From: PoT sp049331405
Lineage (GTDB): Bacteria > Planctomycetota > Planctomycetia > Isosphaerales > Isosphaeraceae
Assembly: GCF_049331405.1 (NCBI RefSeq)
Contig: NZ_CP186274.1
Span: 6,510,001-6,574,000 of the forward strand
Direction of reading: 5' to 3'
DNA length: 64,000 nucleotides
Every line of letters begins with the position of its first letter. Positions within the stretch are counted from its first letter, which is position 1. Of the stretch, positions 37,832 to 47,487 are shown piece by piece. Below the pieces are notes generated by a model. The model was not told where the DNA came from. It did not search any database and saw only the letters and a list, made by a program, of their open reading frames with translations. The translations under genes were made by a program, and so were the position numbers.

Positions 37832-40800
37832 GTGGCTCCATTGCATGACGAGGCGGGATTGCGCGACCTCCGAACCCTGCTCTCCGCGGGGAACGTCGAG
37901 GGCTTGTCGGATCGACAGCTTCTGGAGCGTTATGTCTCGGGCTCGGGGGACGTCGCCGAACGTGCCTTCGCGAGCCTGGTGGAGCGTCACGGGCCGCTCG
38001 TCCTGCGGACCTGCCGCGGCGTGCTGGGCGAGGTCCACGAGGCCGAGGACGCGTTCCAGGCGACCTTCCTGATCCTCTCGCGTCGGGCCGGTTCCCTCTG
38101 GATTCGGGAGTCGCTGGGCCCCTGGCTGCATCGCGTCGCCACGAGGGTGGCCTTGCGCGCCAGGTCGAGGATGGAGCGTCGGCGCAAGGTCGAGCTGCGA
38201 TCCATCGATCGGCCCTGGCGAGAGCCCGAGTCGCAGGGGACGGCCGATCGCGAGGTCGAGCTCGTCCTGCATCAGGAGCTCGATCGCCTGCCGGAATGCT
38301 ATCGCGCGCCGATCCTGCTGTTCGACCTCGAAGGTTCCACGTATGAAGAGGTCGCCCGCCGTTTGTGCTGCCCCGTCGGCACGGTGAAGAGCCGGCTGGC
38401 TCGAGGACGCGAGCGCCTCAAGGCTCGCCTGCTCCGCCGAGGCCTGGCACCGGGGGCCATCGTCCCGGCCTCGCTCCTGGATGCCGGGGCACAGGTCGTC
38501 GTCCCCGGGTCGCTCGTCGGCCGGACCGTGGGGGCGGCCCTGAATTGGGGGAAGGCGGTGCCGGGAGGTTTCTCGCCACTCGTCGTCGAACTCGTCGAGG
38601 GGATGCTCGGGGGGATGTCTCTGGCTCGATTCAAGGTGCTGCTGATTGCACCAATCGCCCTCGCGACGCTCTGGGGAGGCCTCTCGCTCGGCCGCGATTC
38701 GGAGCCGCAACCGGCCACGCCTGGGGCTCAGAAGGCGAGGCCCGAGCCCGCGAAGCCGGCGGCTCCAACGCTCGAGGTCGCCAAGGCCCCGGCGGCCACG
38801 TGGTCATGGCGAAGCTTAGAGCCTTACGAGCCCCCCGATTACGCCCGGTTCTTCCCCGACGACTCCGAGGCCGGTAAGCGTCTCGACGCCCTGTGGAAGG
38901 CTCCCGACCGCGAGCAGAAGCCGGATGCCGAGATCCTCGCCACCACGCGACAGGGGTTGAGACGCACCCAGGTCCGCGCGGAAATCGTCCGCTGGATCGG
39001 TCAGAAGTATGTCTGGGGCAGGTCGCCCCAGAATCCTGACGCCGTCGAGATCATGTACCACGCCTCGGATTTCCTGGACGATGAACCGACCGAGCATGAG
39101 ACCCGCGGGTGGGCCGTCTACTTCGGGCTCACCGTGGTTGAGCCCAAGCCGCCGGCAATCCTCCACGCCCTGGCCGACTTCTGCATGCGAGGCGACGACC
39201 CCAACGACCTCGGTCGGATCGGCTGGGGGACTAGCTCTCAGAACGCCGAGATCATGGCCTATTTGAAGCCGTATCTGGAGTCGGCTCAGCCTCGCACGAG
39301 GGAGAAGGGCCAGGACGTCGCCAGGATCCTCTCGGGGGAACTCGACGCGTTCGAGTGGGCCGCCGGGGAGCGGAAGCGTCGCGCCCGGGAGCACTTCGCC
39401 GGGCAGCTTCCCAGAATCAAGAAGGTGCTCGTTGATGGGAATTCGGCCGAGCGGACCGAGGCCCTCCGCCGGATCCAGGCCGAGTCGATCGCCCTGATCA
39501 TGGACGCGTCGTTCGTCCCCGCGTTCGCCTCATGCGCCAGGGACGACGATCCCGGCGTGCGACGGCTGGTCGCCCAGGTCTTCCCCGGCCTGATCGCCGA
39601 GGCCGATGCGAAGACGAGCGAGGCCCTCGATCTCGTCGTCGCGCTCGCGAACGACAAGGTCCACGAGGTCCGCTACGACATGATCTATTATGGGGTTTCG
39701 TGGATGGGTGGGAAGCTCCGCGACGATGTCGTCGGCTCGCTCGTCGCCTTCGTGCTCTCGAACGGCTATCTGGACATGCAGGCCCGCATCGTCCAACGCC
39801 TCAAGGAGAATCAGGCCGCGGCGTTGCCGCTCGTCGAGAAAGCCTTGCAAGAGGGCAACCCCGCACAGATCAAGATCGTCCGGCAGGTCTTCCGCGACCT
39901 CACCGGCCAGGCACCCCCCGGCGAGGAGGGCCGCCCCGGCGCGAAGCGTGAGTATGAAGAGGCTTTGATTGATTTGCATGAGCACCTTGGCCGCGTCTAT
40001 CCCAATTTCAGTCTCAAGGGGATCGACTGGGCGGCCGTGGGGCGGGAACTCATCCCGAGGGTCGCGATGGTCGGCGACGACCAGCAGTTTGGGCTGCTCG
40101 TGGAGGAGATGGTGGCTCGGCTCGAGGATACGCACGCCCAGGTCATCGAGGGCAAGGCCAGGCCCCCTGCCCCGAAGCTCCCCGAGTGGGATCCGGGGTT
40201 CGCCTGCCTGATCGACGCTCGCGGTCGGCCCGTCGTCTACTCGATCCTCCGAGGCTCCCCCGCCGAGAAGGCAGGGATTCGAGTCGGCATGGCGGTCGTC
40301 TCGGCGAATGAGGTCCCGGCCGAAACCTTATTGAATGAAGGAATGAGCCGATTAAAACGCTATTTTGGTTACTCGAGTGATCGATCCCTCAAATATGACG
40401 CCGTGCGGGGCCTCGTGCGGCAGGAGCCGTTTGGTTCGAAGGTTGCCCTCGTCCTGGAGGATCCTCGGGGGCAACGCGAGACCGTCGAGGTCGCCGCCGA
40501 GTGCGGGCCTCGCTACCTGCCCAGGATGCCTGTGCCGAGGAAAGGGGTCGACGACTCGGCCAACGTCTCGTGGGCCCGCCTGTCCGATGGGATCGGCTAC
40601 CTCTACGTGAGGCGGATTCAGAATGGCCTCGAGGCTGCCCTCGAACTGGCCCTCAAGGGGCTCGGGGACATCCGAGGCCTGGTCATCGACGTACGCGGCA
40701 ACAGCGGCGGGGGATTCGACGTGAGGACCGCGTTCCGGAACTTCGATCCGGCCGCCAAGGATGAATCGTCATTGACGCGCTACAAGGGGCCGATCGCCCT

Positions 40801-41134
40801 CCTTGTCGATGAGCGGACGACCAGCGCCGGCGAGGGCTGGGCCTCTTGGTTCATCGCCAGGAAGCGGGCCAGAGTGTTCGGCACCACTACGGCCGGGGCC
40901 TCGGCACGCAAGGAGGTGTACACGATGCGTCACGGCCTGTATCGGGTGGTCGTGCCCGTGAAGGCGTATGCAGGGTTCCTCGACCGCCCGATCGAGCGTC
41001 GAGGGCTCGAGCCCGACGTGCCGGTCGTATGCAACGCGGAGGATCTCGAGAAGGGCGTGGATACCGTCGTGACCGCCGCGGTTGACTGGTTGCGAAGCCC
41101 CCAGGAGGACAACCCCAACTCTCCCGCGAAGTGA
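37832..41134 (+). CDS. ECF sigma factor fused to membrane segment, helical repeats, PDZ and S41 protease domain
   Basis: 1,100 residues from a GTG with CAGGAGAG at 37818-37825. Sigma region 2 (about 25-110, with LVERHGPLVLRTCRGVLG and EAEDAFQATF) and region 4 (about 135-200, VARRLCCPVGTVKSRLARG) are followed by a membrane helix at about 267-286. A helical, HEAT-like region of some 450 residues comes next. A PDZ-like domain starts near 789 (RGSPAEKAGIRVGMAVV), and an S41 domain runs from about 915 to 1085 with VIDVRGNSGGG and the nucleophile region SAGEG (Ser near 998). The S41A lysine position reads TAGASA, so this is closer to tricorn/S41B types. Probably a membrane-spanning transcription factor with an extracytoplasmic protease module. 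Confidence 0.9.
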   Translation: MAPLHDEAGLRDLRTLLSAGNVEGLSDRQLLERYVSGSGDVAERAFASLVERHGPLVLRTCRGVLGEVHEAEDAFQATFLILSRRAGSLWIRESLGPWLHRVATRVALRARSRMERRRKVELRSIDRPWREPESQGTADREVELVLHQELDRLPECYRAPILLFDLEGSTYEEVARRLCCPVGTVKSRLARGRERLKARLLRRGLAPGAIVPASLLDAGAQVVVPGSLVGRTVGAALNWGKAVPGGFSPLVVELVEGMLGGMSLARFKVLLIAPIALATLWGGLSLGRDSEPQPATPGAQKARPEPAKPAAPTLEVAKAPAATWSWRSLEPYEPPDYARFFPDDSEAGKRLDALWKAPDREQKPDAEILATTRQGLRRTQVRAEIVRWIGQKYVWGRSPQNPDAVEIMYHASDFLDDEPTEHETRGWAVYFGLTVVEPKPPAILHALADFCMRGDDPNDLGRIGWGTSSQNAEIMAYLKPYLESAQPRTREKGQDVARILSGELDAFEWAAGERKRRAREHFAGQLPRIKKVLVDGNSAERTEALRRIQAESIALIMDASFVPAFASCARDDDPGVRRLVAQVFPGLIAEADAKTSEALDLVVALANDKVHEVRYDMIYYGVSWMGGKLRDDVVGSLVAFVLSNGYLDMQARIVQRLKENQAAALPLVEKALQEGNPAQIKIVRQVFRDLTGQAPPGEEGRPGAKREYEEALIDLHEHLGRVYPNFSLKGIDWAAVGRELIPRVAMVGDDQQFGLLVEEMVARLEDTHAQVIEGKARPPAPKLPEWDPGFACLIDARGRPVVYSILRGSPAEKAGIRVGMAVVSANEVPAETLLNEGMSRLKRYFGYSSDRSLKYDAVRGLVRQEPFGSKVALVLEDPRGQRETVEVAAECGPRYLPRMPVPRKGVDDSANVSWARLSDGIGYLYVRRIQNGLEAALELALKGLGDIRGLVIDVRGNSGGGFDVRTAFRNFDPAAKDESSLTRYKGPIALLVDERTTSAGEGWASWFIARKRARVFGTTTAGASARKEVYTMRHGLYRVVVPVKAYAGFLDRPIERRGLEPDVPVVCNAEDLEKGVDTVVTAAVDWLRSPQEDNPNSPAK

Positions 41135-41292
41135 GACCGCACGCATCACGCCGAACCTGGCTACCCGGCAAGGACTTACGGACGCGGGATTGACCACCCC
41201 GAGGCAAGACGGCGATAATGAATCCCGTCGGTCGCAGGCCCATGAGGGGGTGGGCGCTGCACAAGCCCCTGTGAGGGTGGAGAATAGGGTCG

Positions 41293-42222
41293 GTGATCAC
41301 GCTCGAGAATTTTGCGGAGGTCGGCGCGCAGTTCCAGGGCGCTTACCTCGCCGTGGGTAACTTCGACGGCGTGCATCGCGGTCATTCGCACCTGATCGGG
41401 CGGCTCCGCAAGATGGCGGATGCGGCCGGGGCGATCGCGCTGACCCTGACGTTCGACCCGCACCCCGTCCAGCTCCTCAGGCCTGACCGCGCACCCGTGC
41501 CCCTCGTCTGGACCGAGCGTAAGGTGGCCCTGCTCAAGGAGGCGGGGGCCCACGAGGTCGGCGTCTTCCGCACGGGCCCCTGGCTCCTCGGCCTGACTGC
41601 GCGGGAGTTCTTCGAACGCGTGATCGTCGGCCAGTTCCGCGCCAGGGGGATGGTCGAAGGGCCGAACTTCGCCTTCGGGCGCGACCGAGGGGGCGACGCC
41701 AACCTCCTCGCCTCCTGGTGTCGCGACTCGGGGCTCGACTTCGAGATCGTCGAACCAACCGACATCGGCGGCCAACTCATCTCATCGACCCGGATCCGCC
41801 AGTGTCTCAGCGACGGACTGGCCGAGGAGGCGGCGCGGCTGCTCGGCCGTCCCCATCGGATCCGAGGGATCGTGACCCACGGCGCAGGCCGAGGCGCGGG
41901 GCTTGGGTTCCCGACCGCGAACCTGGATGAGGTCGACACCCTGATCCCGGCCGACGGCGTCTATGCCGCTCGGGCCTACATCGAGGGCGAAGGGCCCGGC
42001 ATCGCGACGGCCTGCCACGTCGGGCCGAACGTGACTTTCGGAGAGCAGATCCGCAAGGTCGAGGCCCACCTGCTCGACTTCGACGGGGACCTCTACGGCC
42101 GCAACGTCGAGCTCGAATTCCTCACGAGGCTCCGGACCTCTCGCCCGTTCGCCAGCCTCGACGACCTGCTCGATCAGATCCGGTTCGACGTCGAGCAGAC
42201 GCGGGCCCTCTGCGCACGCTGA
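41293..42222 (+). CDS. ribF: Bifunctional riboflavin kinase/FAD synthetase
   Basis: 309 residues, normal for RibF, from a GTG at 41293 with GGAG about 11 bases upstream. The N-terminal FAD synthetase (nucleotidyltransferase) domain shows AVGNFDGVHRGHSHLI near residue 19 and STRIRQCLSDG near 158. The C-terminal riboflavin kinase domain shows RIRGIVTHGAGRGAGLGFPT near 190 with the PTAN motif. The enzyme makes FMN from riboflavin and then FAD in the cytoplasm. Both domains look intact. It stands alone between the ECF-S41 gene and a convergent bestrophin gene, with 60 bases to the latter. Confidence 0.95.
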   Translation: MITLENFAEVGAQFQGAYLAVGNFDGVHRGHSHLIGRLRKMADAAGAIALTLTFDPHPVQLLRPDRAPVPLVWTERKVALLKEAGAHEVGVFRTGPWLLGLTAREFFERVIVGQFRARGMVEGPNFAFGRDRGGDANLLASWCRDSGLDFEIVEPTDIGGQLISSTRIRQCLSDGLAEEAARLLGRPHRIRGIVTHGAGRGAGLGFPTANLDEVDTLIPADGVYAARAYIEGEGPGIATACHVGPNVTFGEQIRKVEAHLLDFDGDLYGRNVELEFLTRLRTSRPFASLDDLLDQIRFDVEQTRALCAR

Positions 42223-42282
42223 GGGACGCGGGGCCGCATTCGCCGTGGATCTCGGCGGAGGACGACCCCGGCGATCGTCGGC

Positions 42283-43239
42283 TCAGGTCGAGGACTCGAG
42301 CCCCTGGAGTTCATCCGTGGTGCCGATCTCGGCGATGCCCGGTCGTTTCCCGAGCAGGCCGAAGAGGTTGCTCTCGATGTTGGCGCAGATGCCGTCCAGC
42401 GGCAGGTGGCCGATGTTCTGGGGGCCGAACGGATTCTGCAACTCCGCGCCGATGTCGTCGAGCGACAGGATCGGGTAGGCGATGAGGATGGTCACGATCG
42501 GCGTCAGCCAGCCGATCTTGTCCAGGAGCGCGAATGGCAGGGATGCGAGGAAGAGGAAGATGAAGCGGCGGATGTTGATGGCGTAGGCTCGCGGCAGGGG
42601 TGTCTTGAGGATCCGCTCGCAGGCGCCGTAGTGGTCGACGAGCAGGCCGCGGGCCATCTCGCTCTGGAGGAAGGCGAGCCGATCGATGGTCGGCCTGTCG
42701 AGGGCCTCGCGGAAGATCTCGGCGAGCCGGAGGGCGACGTAGCTCGGCATGTGCTCGGCGCCGGCGACGATGGCCGTCTGCTCATCGCCGAGGACGGCCT
42801 TCACGCGGGGCATGTTCCGTTCCCCGCGCAGACTATGGCGGATGACGTGGGGGAAGGCCGCGGCCCACCTCACGACCCGTTCGCGCCAGTCGGGATCCTC
42901 GGGGCCGTAGGCGAGGGCGCTGATGACGAGGTTGCGCGACTGGTTGACGATCGCTCCCCAGAGCTTGCGGCCTTCCCACCAGCGGTCGTAGCCGGCGTTG
43001 GTCCGGAGCACCAGGAGGGCACCGAGGGCCGCACCGGCCACTTCATAGGGGGCGACCTCGATCCCGAGCGTGATGTGGACACTGAGCTCATTGATCGCGG
43101 TCACGATCAGGGCGATCATGCCGAAGGTCAGGACCCGGCGCGAGACCCGGCCCGTCACCGAGCCCCTGATGGCGAACGCGTCGGTCCAGAATTTCCGCGA
43201 ACCGTCTTCACGCGAGATGTCAGCGACTTGGGCGCTCAA
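42283..43239 (-). CDS. Bestrophin family ion channel
   Basis: 318 residues with the bacterial bestrophin (UPF0187) plan. The diagnostic segment LVLRTNAGYDRWWEGRKLWG lies near residue 80. Hydrophobic stretches occur near 40-60, 225-245 (FIFLFLASLPFALL) and 248-268, together with FLPLDGI-like NIGHLPLDGICANIESN near 285. Bacterial homologues form pentameric anion or cation channels. The start codon overlaps the stop of the upstream DUF790 gene by four bases, indicating translational coupling. The functional link to DNA-repair neighbours is unclear. It is convergent with ribF. Confidence 0.92.
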   Translation of the reverse strand: MSAQVADISREDGSRKFWTDAFAIRGSVTGRVSRRVLTFGMIALIVTAINELSVHITLGIEVAPYEVAGAALGALLVLRTNAGYDRWWEGRKLWGAIVNQSRNLVISALAYGPEDPDWRERVVRWAAAFPHVIRHSLRGERNMPRVKAVLGDEQTAIVAGAEHMPSYVALRLAEIFREALDRPTIDRLAFLQSEMARGLLVDHYGACERILKTPLPRAYAINIRRFIFLFLASLPFALLDKIGWLTPIVTILIAYPILSLDDIGAELQNPFGPQNIGHLPLDGICANIESNLFGLLGKRPGIAEIGTTDELQGLESST

Positions 43240-44489
43240 AACTTCAGCACTCCGTCTCGTGGTAGGAAGTCGTCAAGCATCGCGGCAAGCTCCTGGGAGT
43301 TGGGGATCTCCTTGAATCGGAGCACGGGACCCGACAACTCCTTGATCTCCTCCTCGTCGACCTTGAGGCGGTCGGAGATCGCCAGGATGTAACGCTTCGG
43401 GCCGTGCTTGGGCAGGAGCCGGAGCAAGCGCTCGAGGCTGGTCCTCTTCCAGAACCCGACGACCTCGACGAGGACGTCGATCCCGCTCGCGCGATGCACG
43501 AAACGATAATCGGGAACCCAGACGCCTTCGCGACCAAGTTCAATCACTTCCGTCGATTCGGTCACGTCCCAGCCGGGGGCCACCTGCCGGAACCGGTCCA
43601 GGAAAGCGTTCACCTCGGGAGGAGTATACACACCGGTGTCGGCCAGGTGGGAGACGAGGCCATCGCTCGACTCCAGGTGGAAACTCCTCGGCTCTCGCTT
43701 CGGGCCCCAACGCAGCTCGGCGTCGAGGATGAAGTCGGAGCAGAGCAAGAGCGTCGGCAGGAAGAGGGCCATCTGGAGCCCGTACTTGTTCGTGGCGCTG
43801 AAGAGGCTGAGCGGGCCGTCGATCTGCAGCGTGTACCCGTCGCGCATGCTCCCCTCGACCTTGTAGAGCAGGCGGTGGAATTTGAGCTGGCGGAAGAGCT
43901 GGCGATATCGGGCCGGCTTCTCGTTGCGAAGCTGCACCGTGATGTGGACCGAGCGCAGCAGGACGGACTGGGCCAGGGCCACATTGTAGCGGTCGACCAG
44001 GCGCTGGGCCGAGAGGTCCTCGAACGAGAGCATCCGGTTCTCGTCCTTGAGGTCGGCGAAGAGCGCCGCCACGACCTGATCGGCCGAGACCCCGAACTCG
44101 GCGGCGACGGTGCCGAGCACCTTGTCTCTCTCGAAGTGCTCGCGGAGGCCGAACCCCTGGCCCTTCAACGTTTGACGGTACTCGGCGGCCGCCGAAAAGA
44201 CTTTCTCGCGGAGGACTTCGGGCGCGATGTCCGACACGACGGCGAACTCGGTCCGATCTTCGAGGACCTTGGCCAGGCCGCGATGGGCGAGCGTGGCGAT
44301 GCCTTCTCCCAGGAGCTCGTTGATCTCCGCCTCGACCTCCCCGCGGGTCATCCCGACCCCTTCCCGGAAGATCATGAGGAGGCTCTCCGCCACCTCGAGC
44401 CATTGCGGGAGCTCGCGCTGGGGGAGATAGAGGGGCATGATCCGCCCCTTGGAGTTCGTCTTCACGCGCACTAGGTTGCCGGTCAGCAT
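43236..44489 (-). CDS. DUF790 family nuclease, Bax1-like XPB partner
   Basis: 417 residues from the ATG at 44489. The N-terminal RVKTNSKGRIMPLYL and the region around AHRGLAKVLEDRTEF match DUF790. The C-terminal part contains DVLVEVVGFWKRTSLERLL near 345, resembling a restriction-endonuclease-like core with the family's GFW motif. Archaeal members (Bax1) bind XPB helicase and cut DNA at bubble structures. Here an XPB-type helicase is encoded about 670 bases upstream on the same strand, so the same partnership is likely. The stop codon overlaps the start of a bestrophin gene by four bases. Nuclease activity is inferred from family and motif. Confidence 0.87.
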   Translation of the reverse strand: MLTGNLVRVKTNSKGRIMPLYLPQRELPQWLEVAESLLMIFREGVGMTRGEVEAEINELLGEGIATLAHRGLAKVLEDRTEFAVVSDIAPEVLREKVFSAAAEYRQTLKGQGFGLREHFERDKVLGTVAAEFGVSADQVVAALFADLKDENRMLSFEDLSAQRLVDRYNVALAQSVLLRSVHITVQLRNEKPARYRQLFRQLKFHRLLYKVEGSMRDGYTLQIDGPLSLFSATNKYGLQMALFLPTLLLCSDFILDAELRWGPKREPRSFHLESSDGLVSHLADTGVYTPPEVNAFLDRFRQVAPGWDVTESTEVIELGREGVWVPDYRFVHRASGIDVLVEVVGFWKRTSLERLLRLLPKHGPKRYILAISDRLKVDEEEIKELSGPVLRFKEIPNSQELAAMLDDFLPRDGVLKF

Positions 44490-45162
44490 GGTCACTCGGA
44501 AGGATCGGCGCGGCGGCTCGGCATTCGTCCGTCTCGGCGATCGTGAAATGCCACGATCACGATTCGGCGAACATACATTTCGAAAACGTGTTCCAGGGTT
44601 ATTCTAGCGGATCTTCGGAAGGATTATCGAAGAGATCCCAGCGGCACCCTGTCAAGACGCCATGATCTTCTTCAAGATCAGCATCAGTAACGAGATATGG
44701 CAAGAAGCACCGGCAACAAGATGTGAGTGGAGCCAGTCCTGCGGCTCGCGAGCACGCCGGGTCGAGGGGAACGGGCGTGAAATGACCGTCGAGGCGAGCC
44801 TCTTTTCTCGGCCGAGGCATTCAAGAGGTCCTGATTTTCAGTGATCCCGATCGATTCTTCCGCGATCGAATGGTCGAGTGCTCAGGAGAGTCGCCACCAG
44901 CGTTTCCGGGGGCTTCGATTCTCATCCGTGAGTCGAAAGTTGATGATCCGAAGCGTGGCAGCATAGCGATTCGACGGCTTTTCGGACATCAACGTGTCGG
45001 TTTGGCGAACAGGAACCGGCAACGTCGTCCGTTCCAACTTCCCTTTGTCGGCGTGACTCATCGTGTCTCGCAGTAGAAGAGGCAGAGCGGCAGAGGGTTG
45101 GATGACAAGTGCGAGTCGAAGGATGGCTTGTCGCGATCGGCCTCGATGACGTCCCGGGTGGA
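44490..45162. other. Non-coding gap between XPB helicase and DUF790 genes
   Basis: No gene is recognised in these 673 bases. A small hairpin, TGATCTT-cttc-AAGATCA (44663-44680), is present. The gap is long for an operon, so the nuclease gene may have its own promoter. Confidence 0.4.
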
Positions 45163-46578
45163 CTAGCTATGTCCATACGCGCTGTGCTGTCGGCGACGGT
45201 TCGAGGTGAACTCCTCGACGGTCCCTCGACTCACCACCTCATAAAGGTGGGCCTCCTTGTCACCCGACTTGCGGAGGATGCGTCCCAATCGTTGAACGTG
45301 CTCGCGCACCGACCCCGACCCGGAGAGGATGATCGCCACGTTCGCTTCGGGGACGTTGACCCCTTCGTTGAGGACTCTGGACGTTGCGACGATCGGGTAT
45401 GACCCCGAATTGAACCGCTGCAAGATCTCCCGACGCTCCTTGGTGCTCGTCTGATGGGTGATGACGGGGACCAGGAATTGTCGGGCGATCCGGTAAACTG
45501 TGGCGTTGTCGTGGGTGAAAATCAAGACGCGATCCCCGTTATGACGCTCGAGCAGGCGGCCGAGCAGGCTCAGCTTCGCGGGGGCGGCCAGCGCGAGCTC
45601 GCGCTGGCGTCGATGGGCGAGGAACGCCTGGCGTCCTTCCGGCGACCGATGCGCCTGGATCAGGAACTGCCGCCAGGCGTTGGGACGCCTCATGTCGATC
45701 CCCTGGTTCTGCAGGAACGTCCGATACAACTCGCGTGCCGACTCGTATTCGTTGCGCTGTTGTTCGGTGAGGTCGACGTGGACCGTCTCGACCCGATACT
45801 CGGCGAGGAACTCGCCCCGGAGCTGGGTGATCTCCCGGCGATAGACGATCGGCCCGATCAGGTAGTCGAGCTGCGTGTGGGCGTTGTCCGAGCGTTCGGG
45901 AGTGGCCGTCAGGCCGAGCCGGAAAGGGGCGATCGACTCGATGGCCGCCATCCCGTAGGTCGGACCCGGCAGGTGGTGGCACTCGTCGAAGACGAGCAGG
46001 CCGAACTTGTTGCCGAGCCTGGCCATGTTCTGGTAGGCCGAGTCGTAGGTGGTCACCGTCAGCGGCTCGAGGTCGTAATAGCCGCCACCCAGCAGGCCGA
46101 CCTCGGTCTCGAAGGCGAGGCTGAGCTCGTCGTACCACTGGTTCATCAGGTCGATCGTGGGCGTGACCACCAGGGTCGGTCGCCCCGCCTTGGCGATCGC
46201 GAGGTTGGCGAGGTGCGTCTTGCCCGTCCCGGTCGGCAGGACGACCACACCCCTCCTCCCCGCGGCGCCCCAGGCTTCCAACCCCTCGAGCTGATGCGGG
46301 AAGGCCTGCTTCTCGATTCGGAGGCGCCAGGGCTTGGCCTCATAGGAGCGGGCCTGGTCCGAATAGGGGATCTTGCGCTCGATGAGGGCCTCGACGATGC
46401 CTCGATACGAGATCGCCGGGGCGCGGAAGGCCTGGATCCGGCGGTCGAACTCGACGCCGGGGAGTCCCCAGGTATCCCCCTCGGGCAGCCCCTCGATCAG
46501 GAGGCTCCCTTCCTCGTAGCCGATCCGGATCTTGCGCGAGTCGTCCTGGACGGGTGCGGTAACGTCGGCCTGGCTCAT
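45163..46578 (-). CDS. XPB-type SF2 DNA helicase
   Basis: 471 residues. Helicase motifs are in order: Q-like QAFPHQLEGLEAW near 90, motif I VLPTGTGKTHLAN near 112, Ia VVTPTIDLMNQW, II FDECHH near 205, III GLTATPERSD near 230, V TSRVLNEGVNVPEA near 410 and VI VQRLGRILRKSG near 440. A short N-terminal domain precedes the helicase core, as in XPB/Rad25 homologues. XPB unwinds or melts DNA in nucleotide excision repair and, in eukaryotes, transcription initiation. The DUF790 (Bax1-like) nuclease gene lies downstream on the same strand. The sequence appears complete for a short bacterial/archaeal XPB. Confidence 0.92.
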   Translation of the reverse strand: MSQADVTAPVQDDSRKIRIGYEEGSLLIEGLPEGDTWGLPGVEFDRRIQAFRAPAISYRGIVEALIERKIPYSDQARSYEAKPWRLRIEKQAFPHQLEGLEAWGAAGRRGVVVLPTGTGKTHLANLAIAKAGRPTLVVTPTIDLMNQWYDELSLAFETEVGLLGGGYYDLEPLTVTTYDSAYQNMARLGNKFGLLVFDECHHLPGPTYGMAAIESIAPFRLGLTATPERSDNAHTQLDYLIGPIVYRREITQLRGEFLAEYRVETVHVDLTEQQRNEYESARELYRTFLQNQGIDMRRPNAWRQFLIQAHRSPEGRQAFLAHRRQRELALAAPAKLSLLGRLLERHNGDRVLIFTHDNATVYRIARQFLVPVITHQTSTKERREILQRFNSGSYPIVATSRVLNEGVNVPEANVAIILSGSGSVREHVQRLGRILRKSGDKEAHLYEVVSRGTVEEFTSNRRRQHSAYGHS

Positions 46579-46863
46579 GGACGGTCGACCCCCGCCTCGC
46601 CCTGCCCGTTCGTCCGGAACGACCCGGCTGCCGAGGTCTGACGCACGAACCTGGGGCCTTGCGGCGATCTGAGGGGTGGGATGTCCATCGACAGGTTCCT
46701 TTCCGACGACTGGATGACCCCTCGATTCCCTGCCGCGAGGCTGCCGGTCGCCCCGATCGGGAGGTCGCTTGCGCGTTTCGGTGTACTCCAGTTTACACGA
46801 TGGCGGGGCGAGACTCCACGCGGGATGGTCGGGCCCGCCGAGGAATCTCCGAAGGCTCGAGTC

Positions 46864-47487
46864 TCAGACCTTGAGGGAGGCTCGCTCCTCGCGGGTCAGT
46901 TCGGTCCAGGCGCCGGGGGCGAGGTCGCCCAGTTCGACCGGGCCCATCGCCACGCGGACGAGCCGTAAGGTCGGGAAGCCGACGGCCGCGGTCATGCGAC
47001 GGACCTGACGATTGCGGCCTTCGCGGATTTCGAGCCGAATCCAGGCGGTCGGGACGTTCTTGCGGAACCGGATCGGGACGGGCCGCTCCGGCAATCCGGG
47101 ATCCTCGTCCAGGAGCTCGGCTCGAGCTGGCCGGGTCCGGCCATCCTTGAGGGTGACGCCTCGTCGGAGGGCCTCGAGGGCCGGCTCGTCGGGGATCCGC
47201 TCGACCTGCACGAGGTATGTCTTGGGGTGCTCGAAGCGAGGGTCGGTGAGCCGGTGGGCCAGCCTGCCGTCGTCGGTCAGGAGCAAGAGCCCTTCGCTGT
47301 CGCGGTCGAGCCGCCCGACCGAGTAGACCCCCGGCAGCGGGATGTAGTCCTTGAGCGTCGCCCGGCCGGCCTCATCCGTGAACTGGGTCAGAACGTCGAA
47401 GGGCTTGAAGAACTTCAGGTATTTCATCAAAGCATCGGAACGGGTTGTCTGAGTCAGGATCCGGGCCGTCGGGGTCGCCTGGGCCAT
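46864..47487 (-). CDS. rluE: 23S rRNA pseudouridine synthase, RluE type
   Basis: 207 residues. The core matches the RsuA/RluB/E/F family. It has KFFKPFDVLTQFTDEAGR, the catalytic-Asp motif VGRLDRDSEGLLLLT, GVTLKDG, and REGRNRQVRRMTAAVGFPTL. The short length without an S4 domain and the QFTDEAGR-x-TLKDYIP block resemble E. coli RluE, which modifies U2457 of 23S rRNA. A later ATG at 47427 (MKYLKFF) is also a possible start, and neither has a clear Shine-Dalgarno site. It is upstream of, and 285 bases from, the XPB gene on the same strand. Confidence 0.9.
   Translation of the reverse strand: MAQATPTARILTQTTRSDALMKYLKFFKPFDVLTQFTDEAGRATLKDYIPLPGVYSVGRLDRDSEGLLLLTDDGRLAHRLTDPRFEHPKTYLVQVERIPDEPALEALRRGVTLKDGRTRPARAELLDEDPGLPERPVPIRFRKNVPTAWIRLEIREGRNRQVRRMTAAVGFPTLRLVRVAMGPVELGDLAPGAWTELTREERASLKV

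Noticed and set aside
37680..38072. A 130-codon plus-strand frame running into the ECF-S41 gene
   Set aside because: The overlapping frame from 37832 has complete sigma motifs and a good ribosome site.
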